A stretch of DNA of 64,000 nt from Rapana venosa. Its lineage: Eukaryota > Mollusca > Gastropoda > Neogastropoda > Muricidae. The translations under genes were made by a program, and so were the position numbers. The DNA is taken from the NCBI GenBank assembly GCA_028751875.1, contig CM054134.1, positions 69,012,026 through 69,076,025 of the forward strand, written 5' to 3'. The notes below the pieces were generated by a model, which made no database searches, was not told the DNA's origin, and saw only the letters and a list, made by a program, of their open reading frames with translations. Positions 50,067 through 62,539 of the stretch are shown piece by piece. Positions within the stretch are counted from its first letter, which is position 1. Every line of letters starts with the position of its first letter.

Positions 50067-50555
50067 ATACTATATATATATGTGTGTATGTAAATATTAT
50101 TATAAACAATTCAAAAATCATTAAGGCCAAAAAATGACATTTATTTTCATGGGCATGGGCATGTGTGCACGTACCCTCCCCCCCCCCCCCCCCCCCACCC
50201 ACACACACACACACACACATACACACACACACACACGCGCGCGCGCGCTTAATGTTTTTTCCAAGTCGATATATACATATTGAGGTTGAGGGGGGGAAAT
50301 AAGAGGAACACAAGAAATCCTCATCTGATGATCAACTTTCTCGAGACTACATGGTATTGCTCTACGTCCTCAATCCCCAAAACAAGTGCACAGTGCATTT
50401 TTTCATACTTTAAAAAAAACACACCTGAAAATCATCATTTTTCTTCTGACTAAGCGCTCTATGACCCAGAAGCTAAAGCAGGAGTATAACCTATATTCTG
50501 CAAAATCCACAGTATCAGTATCCTAATCAGTACCCACAGTATCCACAGTATTTAT
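50067..50555. other. Intergenic, simple repeats
   Basis: Includes a poly(C)/CA/(GC) block at 50178-50248 and otherwise unique AT-rich sequence. Confidence 0.65.
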
Positions 50556-50559
50556 TTAT

Positions 50560-50715
50560 TCTTTTTTTTCTGTTATTTCCACAATAATGGAATATGCACT
50601 CGTGTGCTTTTTTTTTACATCCATTCCCCGTGTACATGCAGTTTTTTAAAATTTTGTCATTCCTTCACATGGCATAAAAATAATGGCCTACTCTTCTAAG
50701 GAGGAACAGGTTTTA
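50560..50715 (-). mobile_element. SINE family B fragment (B7)
   Basis: CCACAATAATGGAATATGCA, TTTTTTTTACATCCATTCCC, AATGGCCTACTCTTCTAAGG; truncated where the next tail begins. Confidence 0.78.
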
Positions 50716-50716
<1 letters not shown>

Positions 50717-50773
<57 letters not shown>

Positions 50774-51130
50774 TATGGAATTTATATAGCACTGAATCTT
50801 GTAAAGCAACAAATCAAAGCGCTCAGATGACTTTTTTTTTATATATATATCGAGGATAATGGAATAAGCACTCATGGGTTTTTTGTTTTGTTTTCTTGTT
50901 GTTTTTTTTACATCCAGTCCCCGTGTGTATGCCATTTTGTAAATTTTGTCATCTGTTCCCACCGGCACACCATGGCCTACTCTTTCGAAAAGCGGAACAG
51001 GATTTAACGTGTGGCAAGATGTTCTGCATGCGTTCGCACGCGGGTTTATAGTTTCATCCGAAGGACCTGTGCGCAAGATGTCCTGCGTGCGTCCGTTCGG
51101 AGGACCTCGTTTATAGTCTCATCCGAAGAA
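50717..51130 (-). mobile_element. SINE family B copy joined to an (ATT)n tail (B8)
   Basis: 50845-51130 is a family B body (ATATCGAGGATAATGGAATA, CCATGGCCTACTCTTTCGAA, two partial copies of GTTTATAGT(T/C)TCATCCGAAG). 50717-50830 is the (AAT)n-ended tail also seen at 29083 and 51885. Confidence 0.8.
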
Positions 51131-51884
51131 CTACATCGTTAGCCTTGATATGTCCCGGACATATTATGATTATTTGGATCGATCCTGGGTTGTTTTGTTT
51201 TGGTTTTTAAAAAAGATGAAATTACCCCCCACCCCCACCCACCCACCCCTCAAAAAAATGGGGGCATGGGCTACAAATTATTCAGGAGTAGTATGCAGAC
51301 CCCAATATTGAATCTGAATTAGACATACACCCATAATGTGGATGGGTACATCTGACCACAACACAGTCCACATCGCTTCCAGCGTATCAGCCCAAATTAA
51401 GATCTGAGCCAGTGGTGGAGAAGATAGTGGAATTGTGGACGCCTGAGAGTGTGAATGAGCTGAGAGGAATCTTTGTTCTGACTTTGAATGTGCTTACTGA
51501 TGAAGGTGCAAATGTACATGATGCGTCTTAATATATGTTTTAACTGCTTTATTTGTGTATGTCATAGACTTAATAAGATTAGGCCTAATCCTTTCAAAAG
51601 GGATCAAAATGTTTCCAAATAACAAACCTTGGATTACAAATTCTATGAAAGCTATTCTAGAATTAATGAGAAAAAAAAGTAGCTTTTCAATCAGAGAATA
51701 AAGCACAGAGAAAATCTTTCCAAGCTAAATTACGAGGGGGATTACGGAAGGGACAACTGGAATTCAAATCAATTTTAGGCAGCGGATATGAAAGATGTTT
51801 GGAAAGGATTGAATATTCTCACTGGGTTGAAGAACAGCTTTCTGAATCAAATCACTTTACAAATGCGGAGCGAACTGAGTTTTC

Positions 51885-52189
51885 AAAATAATAATAATAA
51901 TAATGTATGGAATTTATATAGCACTGAATCTTGTAAAGCAACAAATCAAAGCGCTCAGATTTTATTTCATACCACTTTAAGTCACGGCAGATTTCTCTCC
52001 GTGAAATTCGGGCTGCTCTCCCCGGGGAGAGCGGGAGAACGCGTCGCCACTTAGCGCTGCGCCACCCTTTCACCCTTTTTTTTTTCTGCAGCTGTAGGCT
52101 ATTTGTTTCCCTATCAGAGTGGCTTTTTTCTAAGAATTTTGCCAGGGACAACTCTCTTGTTGCCGCTAAATAATTATGTGTAACACACG

Positions 52190-52220
<31 letters not shown>

Positions 52221-52382
52221 TAGCGCCCAGACCACCACTCATGGTCTAATGGATGGGGGGAAAAATTTCCGGTCCAAACGGGGTACGAACCGCCGCACAC
52301 TTCAGACCCGGACTTTTCGCTTTCTAGACAGGCGCGTTACCTCTAGACCACCGATCCACCAGACCACCGATCCACAAAAGAG
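51885..52382 (-). mobile_element. SINE family D copy inserted in the LINE (D4)
   Basis: Head on the minus strand TGGATCGGTGGTCTAGAGGT, B-box region GGTTCGTACCCCG, GAGACGATAAACCGAGGTCC, then AAGTGGTAT and AAAATCTGAGCGCTTTGATT followed by the shared (ATT)n tail. This is the only D copy here with that tail. Confidence 0.88.
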
Positions 52383-52599
52383 GCTTAACGACTTTAAATG
52401 TCGCTTTGAAAAAAGATGATATTGAAGGGAAACTTCGTCGTGTGATATTACAGCTTAGGGAAATTACGGAACTCAAAAACAGTGAAGACTATAATATAAG
52501 CAATAGAAACAATGTTGAAACTCGGTTTTTGAAGCAGAATGTCAAGAAGGCAATGGGACCAGACAATGTTTGTGGCAGGCTGTTGAAAACCTGTGCCTA

Positions 52600-53640
52600 T
52601 GAATTTTCTTATAAATATGTACTGCAAACTGTTTCTTTCACCTTCACCTATCCTGTAGTCCCGTGGACCGTGGGGGCATCATGAAGATTTTGCAACCAGC
52701 TTCCTCCATTCCCCGCGGTCCTCTGCTTTCCATAGCAAAATGTTTAATCGTTCCACTCAAAGCCAGTCCAGTCTCTGATGTTGTCTCCCCATCGTTTTCT
52801 CTGTCTGCCTCGTCGTCTCCCTCCTTGTATTGTTTCCTGCAGGACAGTCTTGGCCAGTCCCGATGTTTGTGTGACGTTCTCGTATCACTTCAGTTTGCGT
52901 TTTTTTCAGTGAAGTCAGGAGCTCTTCATAATTATGGTCGATGGCGTTTTAAATTCTGGTCCTCACTTCCTCATTATCCCCCGTGGGGATGCTGGGGGGG
53001 GGGGGGGGGGGGGGGGGGAGCTGTCACTATAAATAGCATCCCCCACATTCTGGAAATTCTATGTTAGAAATGTCCTCTTTTCTATCACTCTGTTTCTGAC
53101 TTATTTCTTTTTTTCGTGTCACCTCCTTCTTGTGTATTTTCTGCCTTCTCGGCCCATTCTCCTGCCTTTTTTCCAGAAAGAATTAAAAGATAATAATTCT
53201 CTCATGCTTAAGTGGGATGTGCTGGGCCTGACTTGTCAAGTGCTTAACGGCAGCGTTACGCATTTTCCATCATATAACAGACAACAATAGTTGCTGTCTG
53301 ACAGTTCGACGACGTAGAAGAAAACCTTCCTCATTAGTGATGTGATCTCTGTATGAGATAACAAGGAGTTTGCGAAGGTACCTCATCTCATTCCCTGTAT
53401 CCTTCTTCTAATGTCTGCTGTTATGGTCCGCGCTTCACATGCGTACAAAAATATGGACACGATCAGGCAACGCATCAGTCTGATCTTGAAGCTGATGGCG
53501 ATGTTTTTGTCGTTCTAGAGGACTTTCAGTTTGGTCATTGCAGCTGTGGTGTGAGCTATGCTGGAGAGAATTTCAGGTTTTTGATCCTTCATTGGATACT
53601 ATAGCTCCCAGATATTATTTGAAGTTATGAACGGTCTCGA
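52600..53640 (-). mobile_element. RTE-type LINE 3' fragment inserted in the LINE
   Basis: Minus-strand frames read YLGAIVSNEGSKPEILSSIA, TTAAMTKLKVL, IRLMRCLIVSIFLYACEA (53600-53420), then, after family A copy A4, a C-terminal block with GRQHQRLDWL and FAMESRGPRGMEEAGCK-like residues ending near 52670. The order matches the RT thumb and C-terminus of RTE-like elements. Heavily decayed. Confidence 0.7.
53021..53306 (-). mobile_element. Dispersed repeat family A copy (A4)
   Basis: Reverse orientation: CTATAAATAGCATCCCCCAC at one end and GACAACAATAGTTGCTGTCT at the other, with GGCCCATTCTCCTGCC inside. A 27-bp poly(G) lies directly beside it (52994-53019). It lies inside the RTE fragment, which itself lies inside the older LINE. 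Confidence 0.85.
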
Positions 53641-54010
53641 TTTTCCTGTCGTTTATAATTATGTCTGTGGTGATGCAGTTAGCACTATTTGTCATCAGCT
53701 GTTTAAATGGTCTCTAAAAGACTGTGATGTGCCTACCATCTGGAAGGCCTCAGCTATTTGCCATGGTCCAAAGAAAATGAATCCTGCTGTATCAAATGAC
53801 TGTCGCCCCGTTGCTCTGATTTCCATAGCTATGTTTTGAGAAACTTGTTCTCCGCCACCCTCTCTCTATCCTTCACTGATTTTTCATCGGCATTCAATGC
53901 AATACAGTCACAACTGTCGACTGTGAAACTGCTTAACTTAGAAGTTGATCCTAAACTGTCTTTGGACCACCGACTTTTTAAAGAAAAGAAGGCAATTTGT
54001 TGGATCTGAT

Positions 54011-54333
54011 TGGAAAAAATTAATTGCCATCAGTTTAGGTATTCGACCATGTTCTTGAAACCAAAACTCATTGATATACTGTATAATTGCCTTGGTTTGA
54101 GTTTCCACTTATACCACTGAGTGTATGGATCAATGTGTTCATTTTTTAAAAATTATAGTTACACTGGATCCATATAATGCTTTTCATGAAATTACAAATG
54201 CGATGTTTTTAATTGTCAGTTTTAGACCGAATCTGTGAGTGATGGTTAAAAAAAACAAAAACAACCAAACCTAAACCCACTTTGATTTCAGATTCTGACC
54301 GCTGAATCAGAGCCTTCTACTTAATATTTAACT

Positions 54334-54379
<46 letters not shown>

Positions 54380-54870
54380 CTCTCTCTCTCTCTGTTCTCT
54401 CCCATTATTGCCAGGTGTTGTTTTTTATCAAGATAAGCTTAGAATATTGAAGGCTAAAACTCGTTTGAAGGTCAAGGTTTTAGGAATTATGTGATATGGC
54501 ACATCGACCCATTTTGCAAATGCTTAGGGCTATTGGGCAAAAATCTGACAGCTATTGACAGTGTCTATGGCAAAGGATGACTTAATGTTCAAAGAAGTCT
54601 TTGATATGCAGCCCATACAATCATCCTGCCATAGTCTCAATTTTACAGGGGGGTAGGAAAAGTAAACGAGCACCGGTCACTCAGCCTCAGTTAGACATCA
54701 TGTAATAGGGCTTAGCCAAGTGAGGCTTGATGCAGTGAGGCGTGACACTTCACCACACACAGGGCTAGACAAAAGACAGGTCTGACTTTGACCTACAGCT
54801 AACACAAGTGACCATGAGTTATTGTAGGCAGTCTTTTAATAAAGAGCCTTCTTTAACCACTGTTGAAAGC
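54011..54870. other. Spacer between LINE relics
   Basis: AT-rich sequence with a (CT)n run at 54332-54395. It may include the 5' UTR of the next LINE. No gene seen. Confidence 0.6.
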
Positions 54871-54874
54871 ATAA

Positions 54875-57800
54875 ATGCCCTGTCTTTATCATGTCAATGT
54901 AATTGGTGAAAGTGTCAGTCTAGATGCTGTGGATCAATGGAATTGTGGCAATACAGATAAAACAAATAAAGCTTTTTCATTTTTGTCTTGGAACGTAAAT
55001 GGATTGTTGTCAAAACTGGCTGATAGAGATTTTGTATCTTATGTGCGTAGCTTTGACTTTATATGTCTGACAGAAACGTTCCTGGAAAATGTCCAGCCAG
55101 ATGTTTTTACTGGTTACAAGGCCTTCTGTAAGTCAGCAATTAAAGTTAGCCATCAAGGGAGGCGATCTAGTGGTTTAGTTTGTTTAATAAGGCATGAGTT
55201 ATCTGCCTTTGTGAATTGTTTAGATGTTCCTTATCCTAATATTTGCATTTTTCTCTGTGACAAATCTCTGTTGTGTACAGTAAGAAATGTTTTGCTTGTC
55301 TGTGTGTATATCCCACCTGAAGGTTCGCCTTTTTATAACATGTTTGACAATGATAATGGAATTGCTATGTTGGAAGAATGTTTAGTAAATTGTGTGGTGA
55401 CACTGGATGAAGTAGATATAATACTATGTGGAGACTTAAACAGCAGGACCTCAAACTTTTCTTGTCAGCAGGTAGAAAATGACTTTAGTTCAGATGTCCA
55501 AAGTAAAAGTATGTCTCTCAGCAGCAATCGTAATTCTGAAGATTGTGTTATTCAACAATTATGGTAAATTACTATTGAATATGTGCACTGCTCTTAGTTT
55601 ACAAATTCTAAATGGCGTATGTAATGGTGACCAACAAGGACGCTATACATACATCTCTGATGGAGGGTGTAGTGTTAATGATTATTTTTTAGTGTCAGAT
55701 GATTTGTTCTCTCAGATTTTTGACTCATGTCGTTTGTTTGTTGCTGAGCGTTCTGATTCCGATCATCTTCCTGTTGAATTACCTATTAATCCAGTATATA
55801 ATACAGAGGTGGAAACTGAGAAGCCATCTGTTATGGAAAAGTTTGTATGGGATGAAAACAAACTCTCAGTTTATAAAGAAAATCTCCAGGATGTGAACAT
55901 GTGTGAAATTTTTATTAATGCCTTTCAGATGATTGATGAGAACATTAATGAAGCTTTAGATTTGTTTAACGGTTTCATAAAAGCCAGTGTGATTGTATGA
56001 GAAACAGGTACATATCAATAAAGGTCCATCAAATGATACTTGGTTTGATAATGAATGTAAAAGTATGAAATATAAGGTCAGAAAACTTCTGAAGACTTTC
56101 CGAAAATAATTAAGAAATGAGGACAAAAACGTGTACTGTGTCACAAGAAGGGAATATAAATGCATGCTTGAACGAAAAAGAAACAGTTAATAAAACTTAC
56201 TTGCAGATATGATGTCATCTATCTCTTCTCAAATCCAGTTCTGGAAAAGTGTTAAGAAGGCGTCATTTAGAAAAAGTCAGCCAAAAGATAGTATATCAGT
56301 TGACAGATGGTTTCAACATTTCAAAACCTTGTTGGAGAAAGACTCATTAGCCAACTCCATGATTACTGATGTGACAGTGATGGAACTGAGGAAGATTTCG
56401 ATCGTCCCATATCTAAAGATGAAATATTAGGGGCACTTAGAAATTAAAGACTGAGAAAGCAGCGGTCCTGATCAAATCATTGGTGAATTGCTAAAATATG
56501 GAGGTGAAAATATTGTGCTTTTCCTTCTAAAACTATTCAACAAATTTTTGATGATGGTCTTTTTCCAGATAACTGGGCTGAATCTATAATACTAACATTG
56601 CATAAAAAGGGTGATGTTGATAACCCTAATAACTACTGGGGAATTTCTCTTACAGACATAAGTAGTAAGATATATAGTACTATTATTAACAATAGGTTAC
56701 AGGAATGGGTTATGAAGAATAATATTACAGGAGAGCACCAAGCTGGTTTTAAGAGAGGTTACTCCACTATAGATCATATGTTTAATATGCTTGCATTGTA
56801 CAGAAAACAGTTTGCTCATAACCGTAAGCTCTATGTAGCATTTATTGACTTTGAAAAGCATTTGATTCTGTTAACAGGAACTTGTTGTGGCCTATTCTTC
56901 TGAAAAATGGTGTGAAGGGTAAAACTATTATGATGTTTGAGAGCCATGTATCAGAATGTCAGAGCAGAATAAGATGTGGAAACTAAGTGACTGACATAAA
57001 TTATACTGTACCACTGGTGTTAAACAGGGTGTTGTATGTAGCCCCTTATTGTTTTCTGTTTTTATCAATGAGTTAGCAGAGACATCATCAATAATGGTAA
57101 ACACGGTGCCACTTTCCCCAAGATTTCTCAGAGTTGTTTATTCTTCTGCTTGCTGATGATGTTACCTGCTATCTGAAACAGTTGTAGGCTTACAAAAGCA
57201 GTTAAACAGCTTAAACAGTGCTGCAACTCACTGGATCTTAAGGTTATCTGAGTAAGAGTAATATCGTTGTATTCAGAAAAGGTGGATATTTAGCTGCTCA
57301 TGAAAAATGGTTGTACAATGGAAATATCATGCCTGTGATAAATGTATATAAATATTTAGGAATCTGTTTTTCTACTAAGCTTAGTTTCCCAACTGCATGT
57401 AAAGATCTGGCAAGTCGAGATAAACGAAGCTTGTTATTTGTGTTGAAAAAACTACGAATATTGAATAATAACTCTTTTGACTTGTTCATTAAGATATTTG
57501 ATGCACAAATACAACCCACTGTGTTATATGGTTCAGAAATTTGGGGCTTGGATGCAGCTGTAACTCATTGTGAATCAGTGCACCTCTTTGCTTTAAAGCA
57601 GTTTTTAGGCTTAGATAGACGTACACCTAATGATCTTGTTTATAGTGAAACTAATAAGATACCTCTCTCTGTTAATGCTGCTGTAAGATGCATTAGATAT
57701 TGGATTAAGATTCTGCATATGAATGAGAGCAGGCTACCTTTTAAATCCTACAAGATGCTTTATGATCTAGATGTCAAAGGGAAAAACAACTGGGCAACAC

Positions 57801-58520
57801 AAATACGTACCTGTTTGTGTGAACTCGGGTTTGGATTTGTTTTGGCTCAGTCAAGGAGTCGGAAATTGTAGAGAGTTTATTAACGCTTTCAGGCAAAGAT
57901 TGATTGACTACCGTTGGCAGCAATGGAGTGACCATATACAAACCAGTGAAAGATTTCAAATGTACAGACAATTTATAAGTTCGCATGATGTCAAACCTTA
58001 TCTAAAACTGATATGGATATACATTTGAAAAGAATTATGTCTAAGTTCAGACTTGGTGTATCAGATATAAATGTTCATAAATTCAGATACAGAGAACATG
58101 ATATTGACGACCTCAGGCTGCTATGCCATTATGTAAGCAAGCACCAGAGGATGAAGTACATTTTGTGTTGGTGCTGTCCAGTTTTTGAGGATGTTAGGCA
58201 GAACTACATCCCTGTTAAATATAGTAGACAGCCTAATTTATTTAGACTCTGTTTACTCCTGGCATCAAGTCATCCTGAGGTTGTGCGCAGCCTCACTTTA
58301 TATTTGTGTAGAGCTTTCAGAATAAGAGAGATAATGTTATCCTAAGTGGTTTTTTGTAGCTGACTTTGTTATACAGTAACATGTTGTCTGTGTGGTGGTT
58401 TTTTTTAATTTTTTAAAATTTTTTTTTAAAACCAAAATACTAAGCAGTTCGGCAACCCCCTTCATGTATGGGCCAATGGCCTTTTTGTGAATAAACCATT
58501 CGAGTTCGAGTTCGAGTTCT
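54875..58520 (+). mobile_element. Near full-length LINE ORF2 relic
   Basis: One polyprotein can be followed in order through several frameshifts. AP endonuclease: FSFLSWNVNGL (54975), LTETF (55067), ILCGDLNSR (55420), SDSDHLPVE (55755). Reverse transcriptase: NNYWGISLTDI (56630), GEHQAGFKRGYSTIDHMF (56730), YVAFIDFEK (56840), LADDV (57150). C-terminus: KYLGICFSTKL (57350), FDAQIQPTVLYGSEIWGLD (57500), FRLGVSDINVHKFR (58035), with a damaged Cys/His motif, stop near 58345. The 3' UTR ends GTGAATAAACCATTCGAG and a (TTCGAG)n tail at 58499-58519. About 1150 codons originally, with no RNase H. Inactive because of frameshifts and stops. Confidence 0.88.
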
Positions 58521-58689
58521 CTCTCTCTGTGCATGTGTATAGGGGTCGGTGGGTGGGTGGGAGGGTTGAACAAATTTCAGCTTTCAAGGGATCCAATGCT
58601 TTTTTTATGGTGACAGATTAGTGTTTGTTTGGTTTTGCGTTCTTCAAAGAGGCAGCTCAGTGTGATGGAGGCAGATGCACATAGCAGGT
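58521..58689. other. Short spacer between two LINEs
   Basis: A (CT)n scrap, GGGTGGGTGGG, and unique sequence; nothing else. Confidence 0.6.
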
Positions 58690-60330
58690 CCCCCAAGTCC
58701 CAATGAGCTTCTAGGCCACTGAGGTGGGGTCAGGCCAGACCCTCTTTCGGAGTACCTCGTGTAGTGGGCAGGACTACGATACATGTTGTGTGGTCTGGCT
58801 GCCAGTCTTGCAAGGGCACTGCTCTTTGTGGAGTTTCATGTACATGTGGTAGTTTAGGCAGTTGTGGCCTGTCCCCAGTCTGAATATACACAAACCTTCT
58901 CGCCCGTCGCGTCAGCAGGTAGTAGTGATCTGACCTGCTGTAGTGTGGAAGTTGTTGTGTATCCACTTGTTGGGCTGTTTGGCCTTGATGATGGTCTTGG
59001 CTTCAGAAACATTAACAGACCTGTCTACCTGCTCTTGCATTGTGCCTTCTTTTGCCAGGGAGTCAGCAGTCGCATTGGCAAGCACACTGAATAGGAGGAG
59101 ATCCACTGCGGGACTGTATGACCTACTATTGCAGAGGGAGGAAAGAGTAGAGGGTAAGTCGTTCAGGTATTTCTGTTGGACTGTAGGCCTGTAAAGCATG
59201 TAGACAGGGTGTCGATTGGAAGATTACTCTGTGGGAAACATGAGTTGACCAATAATGTGGGCTGCTGGTCTTTTTATGGACCCTGCTTTTGCTGTGTAGT
59301 TTGTGGAGAAGAGGCCAGTTGCGAAGCTGAGCCTGCTTTCTCTGCCCTCAGGATATTGGATGTAGATCTCGGCCCCTCCATTTTGAACTGTATCTTCAGT
59401 AGAGCTATTAATTCATGGGTCCAGGATTCTTTTGAGTAGTGGGTCTGAAGGTGTTTTAGTGCGTAGGACTTTTGCTCATCGGCTACTCTGAGAGTCTTTT
59501 GGTCAAACCCCAGGGATGTTGCATTAAAGAGGACAGAAGCCCCCTCACTCCAGGCTGGAACAGCTAGACACCAAGTCAGAGATCTCTTTGGTATCATGGT
59601 CAAAGGGACCATGATGTTGTTCAGGCATCCTGCTCTAGGGAATGAAGTCACTTCTCTTTAGTCGTCCCTGTGTTGGTTGGGGCAGTTTTTCTTTCATGGG
59701 GTTGTCTTGAATTTGGCTGCTAGGATTAGAATCTTAGTGTCTCAACGATCTTTAAGACAGTGGAATCCTAATATTGGCGTTAATTTCATGGCCTTTTAGA
59801 TGATGCTGCTTCACTGATTTTGCACCTTTTTTCTATTTTTAATCTCAAATTTGGACTTGGCAGTAGTGCCTATACTGTCATGTTATATTCAAGTACTGGT
59901 CTGGTTCTGCTAGTGTGGAGTCTCTTGAGAGTTGTGGCGTCTGCAGTCCAGGCAGTGCCTGCCAGCTGTTTCAAGAGGGTGAGTTGTACCTTGACAATGG
60001 CTTCTGGTTTTGTGGTCTACAACTTCCATGTCAGCCATTTATCGAAAATCAACCTCAAGGTAGGTGGGGGTTATCCTCAGCAAGCAAGGTATGTCCATTG
60101 ATACACAGGGTGGCCTGTTCTTTTGTCAAAATAGTGTTCATACATGCAATGTAAACAGTTCTGCATTGGAGTGATCCTTCTTGTATCTTCGAAATGTAAA
60201 CAGTTGTTATTGAACTGCCCAAATATATGAATTCATTTCCGTGTAGTAGTAAAGGTGCATGTATGTAAGAAAATATGATTTTGTTTAAATGTTTATGCAA
60301 ATGTCACTGTCTTGATAAGCAACCAATGTT
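58690..60330 (-). mobile_element. RNase H-bearing LINE relic
   Basis: Minus-strand frames, in order: EFIYLGSSIT-type and CINGHTLLAEDNPHLP around 60110 (RT thumb region), TRPVLEY (about 59890), YALKHLQTHYSKESWTHE (59460, start of the RNase H region), ATADSLAKEGTMQEQVDRSV (59060, RNase H end with the A.SLAKEG motif), AKTIIKAKQPNKW, then YYLLTRRARRFVYIQTGDRP (58880). This order is typical of I-group-like LINEs that carry RNase H. Full of stops; dead. Confidence 0.78.
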
Positions 60331-61865
60331 AACTTCCAATGGAGTGGTATGGGGCTTAAATCAAGATGTGGATTGATGGCTTTTCCCTGCTGTTTTGTTG
60401 TGTGCTTATGTTATAATCATTGTATGTACACTGAATAAATTATATTAGAGAGAAAAACAAACAGCGCCTTTGCTTTGCTTTTATTTATACATATTAATTT
60501 TTTTTCTACAGGAGTGAAAAGCCCTCCAGCATTGGGGTCAATGCATGCTATATACAGGACTTGTTTGACCTTACATACTAATAATAATAAATAAAAGTCA
60601 TGCATCGAGCTTATCTCTCAAGATGTGATGGAATAATGGAGCAAGTAAGGAAAATGTTGCAAGGCTCAAAATTGGTTTTTCCATAAAGGCAAATGAACTT
60701 TTCGAGCAGCAGCCAGCAGATGATGTGTTGTCAAGGTGTTTTGCTTATTACTCTTACATAATTGCATACTGTACTTTGACAAATATGGTCTGAGATATTT
60801 TAACTTTTAGCCTGCCACATTATAGTCTGAAATATTTACCCTTTATCCTGCTACATTTGCCATTCCAGAATGACAGATAACCACACCACTCACGCTGCCT
60901 CAAGCACCATTGCAGAATGTTGGTCATGTGTCCTGACTTTACAAAAGTACTTTCTTTGTATTGGTCATAAGTTTCTTACATCACAATAAAATATTTTTTT
61001 AACTACATTGTTCATTCATTTTCCTTTAATTAAGAAAGTAAATACTTTTACCTACATTAGTTAAGAATTTAATTCACAAGATTTTTTTTTTCAAGTCATT
61101 CGATTTTGGGGGAGGGGGATATCCCTGGCAAATGGGGTTTTCCTATTATACAAAATCCTTGGCAGTTTAAGAGTTTTACTCATCTGATCTTCTAACTTTT
61201 AAGTCAATGTTTATCTGAAACGTGTACATCCAACTTGGCTTTTTTGACAACAGAGCTCTAAGCTGTTGCAAAATTGTTCCCCCAGTTTCTTGAATTTAAG
61301 ATATAAGTCCAGAATAGTTCAGCATTTTATGAGAACTGTTAATAATTTCTTTGGTAGCTTATAAATATAATAATTATATCCAACAATATTCTCCAACAAA
61401 GTAGATCAAGAGCATTTAATCTGGTCAAGACAGTTCTGTTAGCAACTGTTCTGTTAGCTTGAATGCACATGGTAACTCATTCTGTACTGGCCAGTTGCTT
61501 CTTCCTATAATGTGCTTCCACACTAGCCATCTGTATAGGTTGCAAGAACTTTTAGAAAAAATGCAAACATGCAATTAAGAAATTTAACGATTACATGAAA
61601 GAGGAAGTACACTAGCCAACAGCAAACTTTGATCAAATGTTCTCTTATTATTGAATGGCTTATTGATTTTTACTAAAATCAACATGTTAAAATTTTACAA
61701 AATAGGAGTGTGGCATTTTAGTGTAAAATGAAATTGACAAATACAGATTCTTTATATCCTGGATACTTTTAAAGTGTAGAAATGGAATGGACAGATACTG
61801 GGACTTGTATGCACAGAGGATATTCACTGTGTAACCAGTATAACATGACCATTTTTTGTTGTAAT
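60331..61865. other. Unannotated AT-rich intergenic stretch
   Basis: About 1.5 kb with no recognisable gene, RNA or repeat family. It may hold old unrecognisable insertions. Confidence 0.5.
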
Positions 61866-62270
61866 GTTGTTTGTTTGTTCCTTGGCTAGGGCCCAGAGGT
61901 TCACCAATAGTGGGACTTTGCTTATGCAGCCATTTTTACACCTTCCCCCCCCCCCCCCCCCCAACCCCGATTTGGGTAGCCATATTCGGGCTTTAAAGAT
62001 GGTGTCTAAACATGACACCTCACACCTATGTTTTTTTTTAAAAAGTCATCCATTCCTATTGGCATGCAATGGCCTACTCTTTTAAAATGCGGAACATGCT
62101 TTCAATGTGTGCACAAGACATTCAGCATGGGTCCGCACACAAGGTCTCAGTTTATAGCATCATCTGAAGGACTTTTGAGGGAGAGGAGTCAGTTCCCTAA
62201 AACAAGTGCCTTGGTGGTGGCTCTATCCAGGATGATCAGATCACAAGTAATGATCCAACAACCCACCCCC
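61866..62270 (-). mobile_element. SINE family C copy, full length (C5)
   Basis: GTTCCTTGGCTAGGGCCCAG, AGGTTCACCAATAGTGGGAC, GCAATGGCCTACTCTTTTAA, TCATCTGAAGGACTTTTGAG and a head region ending at CCAACAACCCACCCC. It has a poly(C) tract at 61945-61962. Confidence 0.84.
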
Positions 62271-62317
62271 TGCACATACCTTTTGACTTGTGTGCTACTG
62301 ATTCTTTTCAATGAGTT

Positions 62318-62495
62318 ATGCTATGGTGTTGTGTGCTACTAATTCTTTACATGGAGTCATGCTATGGTGTTGTGTGCTACTAATTCTTTACATGGAGTCA
62401 TGCTATGGTGTTGTGTGCTACTAATTCTTTACATGGAGTCATGCTATGGTGTTGTGTGCTACTAATTCTTTACATGGAGTTATGCTATGGTGTAT
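62318..62495. repeat. 41-bp tandem repeat, four copies
   Basis: TGCTATGGTGTTGTGTGCTA, CTAATTCTTTACATGGAGTC, A; copies are nearly identical. Confidence 0.92.
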
Positions 62496-62539
62496 CTAAG
62501 TAACCAACAGAAGTAGGCATCAGGTACGCTATAGTATAT

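Larger units (their letters stand above)
51285..54010 (+). mobile_element. Decayed LINE split by later insertions
   Basis: Broken plus-strand reading frames recall one LINE ORF2: SDHNTVHIAS-like end of the endonuclease (51340), LRSEPVVEKIVELWTPESVN (51390), MKDVWKGLNILTGLKNSFLN (51788), then MGPDNVCGRLLKTCAYEFS (52550, RT region) and, after an insertion, CDVPTIWKASAICHGPKKMN with NDCRPVALISIAM (53720-53838) and FTDFSSAFNAIQ (53876). Many stops and frameshifts; dead. Confidence 0.8.

Noticed and set aside
59820..60101. Plus-strand 93-codon frame with hydrophobic character
   Set aside because: It is the shadow of a minus-strand LINE relic whose RT and RNase H motifs run through the same segment.
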